From Symsagittifera roscoffensis (Eukaryota; Xenacoelomorpha; Acoela; Convolutidae): DNA of 64,000 nucleotides. Below the pieces are notes generated by a model. That model ran no database searches, was not told where the DNA came from, and was given only the letters and a program-made list of their open reading frames with translations. The position numbers were made by a program, and so were the translations under genes. This document shows positions 57,795 through 64,000 of this stretch, one piece after another. The stretch is taken from the NCBI RefSeq assembly GCF_963678635.1, contig NC_087067.1, forward strand, positions 60,932,594 to 60,996,593. The letters run 5' to 3'. Position 1 is the first letter of the stretch. Each line of letters begins with the position of its first letter.

Positions 57795-60740
57795 CTATTC
57801 ACCCACTACGTCTTGCAACTCGCCTTCAGATCTTTTCGGGACTGCCCGAAAGTTCTTCGCTAACAAATCATATGACCTTTCCGACATTCTGGCCAACCTC
57901 ACGCAATTTGGCACAGAGAACAAATGATCAATCAACACCTGCTGCGTCCTCGCATCCATCACCACCATGTGCGTAGGATACCTACTATTACAATATGGTG
58001 CGGAACTTGAACCCACCAGATATTTTGAACCAGTAGATCTATGATAGGCCTCACTATCCTTCAGATTAATTTCATTATCCAGAGCTTCTCGCCAGCCTCC
58101 AATCTTCTGCTCTGTCTGCAATGCTCCAGGGAACACATCCACACTCAGGGACGTCACTAGCTCATGGGCACGTTCTAAGCGTTCAAGTGATTCTATCGAA
58201 CTTGTCATGCTACATAATCCCAAAGCCGTGGTCAAATTTACCTCCGTCACCCCATGACAGTCCGCGACCAACTCCATGCCACTCTTTTCCGACATGCTCA
58301 ATCTTCCACTCAGCGTAATCAGGCAGTGTCCCAAGTTGCAAACATGTCCTTCCATCCCACTATGTTGAGCTAAACAGATACCTCGCTTCAACCAATTGCT
58401 TGATGGACTTTCCTCGGATGGCTCCGTGGATGGGTTGCTCTTCCGCTTCATTACCCTCATGGCCAGCAGATGGTGTATCATGGCCAGATCATGTAGACTC
58501 GTGTCGTCATCCAGATCTAACGCGATGTCCGCCGTCATGTCCCAGATTAAACCGACATTAGGATAGGGACACCAAGAAGGCTTCATGAGTTCCCACATGG
58601 CCACCAGGCTGGTTTTCATGGGACAGTCCCAAGAGCCACAATCAAAACTCACTTGCCCCTTCAGCTCAGGAACCGAGGGTTCGACCACTCGTTCTTCTAG
58701 AATGATTCCCAGCTTGGGTTGTTCCACCATCAGCATTCCGGTCTCCTTGATTCGTTCGTTCCAGAAACTGAGCACTATGACTTGCTCATAGTCTAAGTAC
58801 GCTTCCCTGGCTTCTTCACTCACGAAGGGATTATACGCCATCCCCGGTATGCCAGACACATCTTGGAACGACTTCAATTTCCCTAGTGTTGCAAAGTCTT
58901 TCTGTCCCCCGACTGCTTCAATCAGTTCCCGGCTCACTTTCAACTCCTTGTTGGAATACCTTCTCACTTCTTCCAACTTGCGATAGCTCTCCATGTCGCT
59001 CGACTCCATATTTGGTACAACCAATGGCATATCCTGATATAGTTCCAGGAGTGCCCTAAGGAAGTTTCTTTCGCAATCAGCTCCCTTTTGCCGAATGATC
59101 TTCATGCATTCTCCCAGAACAGGAGTGGGGATACCATCCACCACGAACCTTACAAAGCAGAGGGCATCCTTACGCTTAGCCCAGGCTGTCGCAGAATCGT
59201 CTTTTGAAATCAACGCTCGCAGGGTTTCCATCAACTCCATTTCCTGTTCCTTTGAATTCAAATCATTACTGGCTTCATATTCTGCCTTCTTGATGCCCAT
59301 CAAGCACCAAGCCAACCGTACTTGCAGGTCAGTTCTCGTGCACGGATGAGCCAGGTATGCTGCCACCGTCGCAGGCGCATACATAGTCTCGTCGAAATAT
59401 CTTTGGAGGGCCGCCCTCCAAGAGATTTCCAGTAGTTTTTCCAGTCCAATTTCTTTCGCCTCCGAGGACATTACCGTGCCATATTCTTTCCGATTTAGGT
59501 TAGAATTCTCTGTAAGCCCTTTCGGATGTTCCTGCATGGCTCGCTTCTCGCTCCAAGCCATCAGGTGCCCTCTAGCGGAGTTCCTTGCCTTCAACATCTC
59601 CACATAACCCCCTGCTGGATCTCCCATGTGGACCGATTCCGGCACAGTGATTCGACTGTATTCGACCACGTCGAGTTGTCCCTCCAGTTTCATCCGGGCT
59701 ATGTTGGTTCGCGAGGGTCTGTAATCATCAAGTCCTCCAGATCCACACTGACTGATGATTTCCATCTCTAGCTTAGTGTCTTCCAGGGTTCGTGCAGTCT
59801 TCTTGGGCTTCGTGGCTGTTATGGTTAGACCTGCCAAGAGCATAGGGGGTATCAGGTTCTCTTTTTCTCCCCCGGCAAGCGTCGCACCATCTCCTTGCCC
59901 GCTCTCGCCTGAACGACTTGCGCTAGTCAAAGAGGCCACCACAGTGATGGCTTTTGACTTCACCACTCTCTGGTTCTCGGCTCGACTTCCCATTTTTCCT
60001 TTCAGCCGCTTCAGTCCTTTTTTGGCTCGTCTGATGGGCAATTTCTTCGTGACCTGCTGGTCATCGGCACTGTCCTCTTTAACTGACTCGGTCAGAACAT
60101 CAGACTCCACGTAGCTCATTATTTTCTCCAGGACCTCTCGCATGATGGATTGGTTCAATCCTTCCTTCATTATGGACTGCGTCCCGTATCTTCTTATTAC
60201 GTCCCATGACCTCTCCATGAAGCTCACTCGATTCCAGGTTGTCCCTGTCTTGCGTTTCAGTTCGCTTTGGTACCTCTCCCATTCCTCCTCCGGTAGCGTA
60301 CTCAGGAAGGATACCCGCATTGACTCCTCAATCTTTCTTCTCCTTGGTGACCCATGGAGCAATCTTTGTGGATCCCTACTTCGGCACTCCCTCGCCTGAC
60401 TTATTGGGTCCACAGGGGATAAATTGGCCGACGCCTCCTTAGTAGGGGACATAAAAGACGATGGCGTCATCAGCAATAGACTTCCATCGACTTCCCCGTC
60501 GTCATCTTCACTAAACCGGTATTCCAGCAAGTCTCTCTCCAACGCTCCCAGATCAGTCTCACCCGGTTTTTCTGTCTTTCCCCTGATGTCGTCGTCGTCG
60601 TCGTCCTGATCCATCAGTTCATCGTCATTCACATCAGGCTTCGGCTTAGGTCCCGAAGGGCCTTTTAGTGTGTCCATGCCTGAGTCCGGCCGCGCCGGTA
60701 CGGTCAGGTCTCCCGCATGATAGAACAACTCCTCGTTCAC
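57795..60740 (-). CDS. Unrecognised 981-residue acidic protein of the GC-rich element
   Basis: This is the longest open frame of the block. The frame is open further upstream, to a TAA near 60,793, so the given start (a GTG) is nominal. Residues about 35-55 are strongly acidic (DDELMDQDDDDDD), followed by a Ser/Pro-rich part and a basic patch near residues 235-250 (KKLPIRRAKKGLKRLKGKMG). From about 330 it appears globular and mostly helical. A Cys-containing stretch VSFDCGSWDCPMKT lies near residue 695 and HSGMEGHVCNLGHC near 785. I see no reverse transcriptase, helicase, protease or capsid signature. It ends in TAG and continues open in the same frame. Candidates are a structural (Gag-like) or nucleocapsid-like protein; neither is shown. 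Confidence 0.65.
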   Translation of the reverse strand: MNEELFYHAGDLTVPARPDSGMDTLKGPSGPKPKPDVNDDELMDQDDDDDDIRGKTEKPGETDLGALERDLLEYRFSEDDDGEVDGSLLLMTPSSFMSPTKEASANLSPVDPISQARECRSRDPQRLLHGSPRRRKIEESMRVSFLSTLPEEEWERYQSELKRKTGTTWNRVSFMERSWDVIRRYGTQSIMKEGLNQSIMREVLEKIMSYVESDVLTESVKEDSADDQQVTKKLPIRRAKKGLKRLKGKMGSRAENQRVVKSKAITVVASLTSASRSGESGQGDGATLAGGEKENLIPPMLLAGLTITATKPKKTARTLEDTKLEMEIISQCGSGGLDDYRPSRTNIARMKLEGQLDVVEYSRITVPESVHMGDPAGGYVEMLKARNSARGHLMAWSEKRAMQEHPKGLTENSNLNRKEYGTVMSSEAKEIGLEKLLEISWRAALQRYFDETMYAPATVAAYLAHPCTRTDLQVRLAWCLMGIKKAEYEASNDLNSKEQEMELMETLRALISKDDSATAWAKRKDALCFVRFVVDGIPTPVLGECMKIIRQKGADCERNFLRALLELYQDMPLVVPNMESSDMESYRKLEEVRRYSNKELKVSRELIEAVGGQKDFATLGKLKSFQDVSGIPGMAYNPFVSEEAREAYLDYEQVIVLSFWNERIKETGMLMVEQPKLGIILEERVVEPSVPELKGQVSFDCGSWDCPMKTSLVAMWELMKPSWCPYPNVGLIWDMTADIALDLDDDTSLHDLAMIHHLLAMRVMKRKSNPSTEPSEESPSSNWLKRGICLAQHSGMEGHVCNLGHCLITLSGRLSMSEKSGMELVADCHGVTEVNLTTALGLCSMTSSIESLERLERAHELVTSLSVDVFPGALQTEQKIGGWREALDNEINLKDSEAYHRSTGSKYLVGSSSAPYCNSRYPTHMVVMDARTQQVLIDHLFSVPNCVRLARMSERSYDLLAKNFRAVPKRSEGELQDVVGE

Positions 60741-60856
60741 CAGGAGTTCTACCGTCTCCTCGCCATGTGGTGCCAGGTCCTCTATCGTTATTTATGAGCC
60801 TCCCCTGCACTATTTTGCCACTTTCAGCATCCCTACTTTCACCTCTCCAGTCCACT

Positions 60857-61846
60857 TCAGTCTCGATAAATCATCTGTGGGGCATACACCTCACTCCACA
60901 CCTCAGCCGAGACCTCCGGTCTCCTGGAAGGTGGTGTCTTAATCTTCTTCCTGCTCCAAGCATCAGGAAATGTGAAATCAAATGTGTGTGCGGCTGCAAC
61001 ATTCCAACTGATGAAGCGCGGCTCCATCCCTTCACTCCACTTCAGCATTCTCTTTTCTGCATCACGAGCTGCTCCGATGCGAGGGTCAATGACGGGAGAT
61101 GTGACTCCCAACAACATCCTTCTTATCGGTGGGTATCGAGGGCATTGGTCCGGCAGCAGCCTGGACCCAGAAAGCCACGCTTGTTGGTTCTCTTTCACGT
61201 GTGCGTAGGCCTCTGGCAAAAGTGGGACTCTCATCGCCTCTCCTGAATCTTTCCCCACTGGTCTCAGATTCCAAATCTTCGGGTTGAACTGGATATGGGA
61301 ATGGTCATCGCGGCCCATTCGGCACTTAAAGTTGTTGTTGAAATCCATCAAAACCTAACCCGGCTCCGCTATTCTTCCAAACAGCCTGTCGTCGCTGGCC
61401 AGCCCTCTTAGCTCCTTTTGCTCCACCCAGTTCAGCACCGAACAATCTACGACTGAGACCAGGTTGACATACAACACAGAGTTCCTGTATGCCTTAACTT
61501 GCACGTCCGGAATTACGAAAGACATCACCGGTCCATACACCACCGTGACGAATTCCCTCAGTCCGTGAATCAGAGCCAACGGATCGATCCGCAACATGAC
61601 AGCCAAATCTGTCAGCAAGGGCATGCCACAATACTGTCTACACTGACCCGCATCCGTCGCCGCCTTGTCTTCTCCCGTGACACTTCTGTTCTGTTGCAGG
61701 AGATATTGGAGCAGGAGAGTCCTCCAGTCTTTCATTTTCCTGAGCGAGGCGGTTTCCAACTGCGCGTTGAACTCACGACTCGTTCCCCGGAGTTGTTCAG
61801 GGTAACGCAATAGCACAATCAAGTCACCCAGCCGACCATAGGTCAT
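60857..61846 (-). pseudogene. Polyprotein-like frame in a shifted register
   Basis: Two open segments of 163 (61,355-61,846) and 164 residues (60,857-61,351) share one frame and are separated by a TAG. This frame is displaced by one base relative to the coding on both sides. The first contains LGDLIVLLRYPEQLRGTSRE and DLAVMLRIDPLALIHGLREF. The second includes MGRDDHSHIQFNPKIWNLRP. The even coding quality suggests that it is real sequence of the same protein, shifted by indels or entered by frameshifting. The change back to the first frame occurs between 60,857 and about 60,793. No known domain was recognised. Confidence 0.45.
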
Positions 61847-61868
61847 GGCAATCAGAGTCCATCCAATC

Positions 61869-62294
61869 TCAAATCTGCCAGCGCTTGGGTGAAAGATTCA
61901 CAGGCCCCTTTACGAAATTCTCATGACCAAACGTCACATACAAAGCTAACATCAGGCCGATCGACAGCTTCCGGATATCCTTGACGAAGCTCGCAATCAG
62001 GTTCCGAGAGGCCCTCGGATAGCATGTCGACAGGAAGGATGGCGTCCATCCCACTCCCATTCCACCCAAGATCGCATGTGATTGTTCATATTGTGCCCTC
62101 GTGGCCAGTACGTCAGCTTGGAACTTGTCCAACGACATCGTGTTCACATCCTGCATCAATTGCAACATCATGCCCCCGGCTAACTCCCGGTCATCCAACA
62201 AGTTCTTCAGATACGCGTGTATCTCTTTGATCACTGCCGGTGCACGTTCAAACGCATCCTCTCCCAAGGTACACAGTCTCGGTGACAAGTACAA
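61869..62294 (-). pseudogene. Polyprotein-like frame, 141-codon segment
   Basis: Open from just after the TAG at 62,298-62,300 to a TGA at 61,869-61,871, in the same frame as the SGNH-like segment. It is helical and Leu-rich (AYLKNLLDDRELAGGMMLQL). It has no ATG at its beginning, which fits a continuation of the upstream protein rather than a separate gene. No domain recognised. Confidence 0.45.
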
Positions 62295-62297
62295 CCA

Positions 62298-63464
62298 CTA
62301 GTTGTTTTGCGGCTTCGTGCGCAAAGCCATTGCCATGAGATCTTCTTCTGTTGACGTCATGTTTTTCCTGACTGTCCTTCCCTGCTCATTCTCCGCGTGA
62401 TCCATCTGTCTGAACCAGAGATCATTAGCCACCTGTTGTACTAACAGATGATCGTCATCTACCCCTGGTCTTAACTTTAGCAACATCGCGAAGTTGGACA
62501 GCTCCAACCCGAGAACCTCATCTAACACCAACCGAGTTGTGCTACAACCTTTGAGTCCCTGTATGGCATTAGAAATGTCAGCCCAAACGGCAGGAAGGTC
62601 AAATCGGGATGGGTAATAGTTGTTGGGGTCCACCAATCTGTTCGGGGCAGGAATTATTACGTTGAACCGTCCTTCTGCTGTCGTTGTGACCATCGTGTAC
62701 ACAAACTGAAGAGGTTCTGGCAATGCAGCGTACCCTGGTGACAACACAAAGACCACCGTCACTACATTTTGAGTGAATCGTTGTTTTGATGCTGCTTCTA
62801 CCTCATCCATCGCCGAGAGCAATGTCATTTTCGCTTCTCCTATGAGCTCATTTCTTGGGATTGACCCATCCGTCAGACGGGACAACAAACCTCTGCTTTG
62901 CAGGTGATCATTCGAGCCTGCAACCACTATCACCTGTGGCTCCATGCTGACTACCCTTCGCACACTTATCATCATGCCTGCTGCCTGTCCCCAGTCCAGC
63001 TTAGGCGCCGTCAAGAAGATCACGTCGGGCCAAAAGGGAGAACGGGGCGTGTAGAGGTAATCCGAACTGGCCACTATCAGGTACTTGGCAGCCTTCATAT
63101 CCAAGGGATCATGTGCAGCAAACAGGCTGTCACCGACTGGGGCCTTCAGCTCCCCATATCTCCTGTCGTCCCCTTCCACCATGGTCACTCGGGGGTAGTC
63201 TCTTGAATATTCACCAGGCGTCTGACCGGGTGGTCTGGCAAACTGCCTGTACATCTTGTGATGCTTGTTGTTCGGCTTATTGTCTGTCAGGAATTTGCCC
63301 TTACGAGCAGGTGGTGTCAGTTCTCTGGTTCTTCGACGGACGTCCGTGAGAGATCTGATGTTCAGAGGTCCAAAGGTATTGTCCTGAGGCAACCCATTAA
63401 GGTCTGCGTGCCGGAGCGTAGTTGTGGAGCTGAACTGCTCCTGCTCCGCTAGCAACCAATCCAC
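62298..63464 (-). CDS. SGNH/GDSL-hydrolase-like segment of the polyprotein
   Basis: A 388-codon open frame, in frame with its neighbours. Around residue 111 it has PVGDSLFAAHD, like block I (GDS) of the SGNH family. About 60 residues on comes VVAGSNDHLQSRG, like block III (GxND). Near the C-terminus comes PGVDDDHLLVQQVANDLWFR, where D-x-x-H followed by an amphipathic helix resembles block V (DxxH). The order and spacing fit an SGNH esterase fold, with Ser, Asn, Asp and His all present. The activity is inferred; a catalytically dead fold is possible. Such domains are known in the first protein of some retroelements, for example CR1-type LINEs, but the surrounding sequence does not look like one. 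It ends in TAG (62,298-62,300), after which the frame stays open. Confidence 0.5.
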   Translation of the reverse strand: MDWLLAEQEQFSSTTTLRHADLNGLPQDNTFGPLNIRSLTDVRRRTRELTPPARKGKFLTDNKPNNKHHKMYRQFARPPGQTPGEYSRDYPRVTMVEGDDRRYGELKAPVGDSLFAAHDPLDMKAAKYLIVASSDYLYTPRSPFWPDVIFLTAPKLDWGQAAGMMISVRRVVSMEPQVIVVAGSNDHLQSRGLLSRLTDGSIPRNELIGEAKMTLLSAMDEVEAASKQRFTQNVVTVVFVLSPGYAALPEPLQFVYTMVTTTAEGRFNVIIPAPNRLVDPNNYYPSRFDLPAVWADISNAIQGLKGCSTTRLVLDEVLGLELSNFAMLLKLRPGVDDDHLLVQQVANDLWFRQMDHAENEQGRTVRKNMTSTEEDLMAMALRTKPQNN

Positions 63465-63476
63465 GCCCGGTATCCA

Positions 63477-64000
63477 TTATAGTCTCGACACTGTGGGACC
63501 TTCTCCGCCGATCATTCTCATTGCGTCCTCCCGACACGTCAATGTATTCATGTTCAACTTTGTTGACATGTCCGTCTTGTACTGTCCCCAGCTACTAGAG
63601 TCTGGACGGTTCCAAAGCAGCACGCTGCCTGGTTCAACCCCCTCCGCCGGCACGTCGCTTGTCGATTGTCCTGCTGTCGAAGCAGGGTTTGCCGTAACGG
63701 GCAGGTCACTCCTCCTAGACACGGTCTGGGAGTTATTCCTGTTCTGATCAACCGATCTCCCAAGTCGGCTTTCCAGCGGTTGAGATCTGGGAGGAGGGAC
63801 AGTCCCCAGCCTCTCTCTCACGTTTGAGCTCGGATCCACGGTTGCAGCTGTAGCTGTCTCCGTTGTCAGAGGCCCCAGGCGGTTGACAAGGGATTCTGGC
63901 ACGCTTCCCCTTACTCTACTTACTCCAGTCGAACTGGTCCAAGCCAGGGAACTGGTCGCCCTCAACTCCTGCTCCACTTCCCTCAACTGCGTCTGAAATG
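63477..64000 (-). pseudogene. Ser/Thr/Pro-rich N-terminal segment, runs off right edge
   Basis: The frame is open from the right end of the window to a TAA at 63,477-63,479, then continues open as the SGNH-like segment. It is Ser-, Thr-, Pro- and Arg-rich (SLAWTSSTGVSRVRGSVPES) and likely disordered, like a linker in a polyprotein. The start of the protein lies beyond the window. No motif was recognised. Confidence 0.45.

Noticed and set aside
60668-61246. 192-codon plus-strand frame in the GC-rich block
   Set aside because: Antisense to better coding frames on the minus strand; Pro/Ser/Leu/Arg-rich shadow.

Overview
The window looks like repeat-rich, AT-rich chromosomal DNA of a metazoan. 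A nematode, perhaps Caenorhabditis-like, is my best guess. The guess rests on a Polinton/Maverick-type DNA polymerase, a hAT transposase relic, long A-tract satellite DNA, a long C tract and the absence of bacterial-style operons. No ordinary host gene can be named with confidence; almost everything is mobile or repetitive DNA.

Layout. (1) 1-7,048: part of a probable virus-like DNA transposon. A gene leaves the left edge on the minus strand (1-415), a 195-residue gene follows on the minus strand (944-1,531), and a 1,450-residue protein-primed-type family B DNA polymerase lies on the plus strand (2,045-6,397). The divergent gap 1,532-2,044 carries an exact 60-bp tandem array of CRE-like TGACGTCA sites ending in a TATA-like box. 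A cluster of CCAAT boxes precedes the left-edge gene. (2) 7,049-16,437 and 18,628-28,024: two nearly identical copies of a 9.4-kb segment. Each holds a decayed Ty3/gypsy-like retroelement on the minus strand (gag, CCHC knuckle, protease, RNase H) that has lost its reverse transcriptase, about 4 kb of flank, and the beginning of a satellite array. Between the copies, 16,438-18,627 holds the integrase end of the second copy. (3) About 27,325-47,665: some 20 kb of a roughly 129-bp satellite with several higher-order periods (261 bp, 780 bp, 1.16-1.67 kb, 386 bp), a B-box-like motif in most monomers and one striking fold-back. (4) 47,666-55,600: AT-rich intergenic DNA with a tRNA-Arg-like relic, a broken hAT-type transposase and small acidic reading frames. 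(5) 55,640-64,000: a GC-richer block whose minus strand reads as one very long protein, open for about 7.1 kb except for a handful of stops and one displaced-frame segment. It includes an SGNH-hydrolase-like segment and a 981-residue acidic open frame; I do not recognise the family.

How the parts relate. The polymerase and its divergent neighbours probably form one replication module sharing a promoter region. The retroelement copies share the same reverse transcriptase deletion, so it predates the duplication; each copy then gained its own lesions. The satellite expanded by repeated unequal exchange of multi-monomer blocks. The right-hand block is the best candidate for something undescribed: a long polyprotein-like coding region with an esterase-type domain and no recognisable polymerase inside the window.
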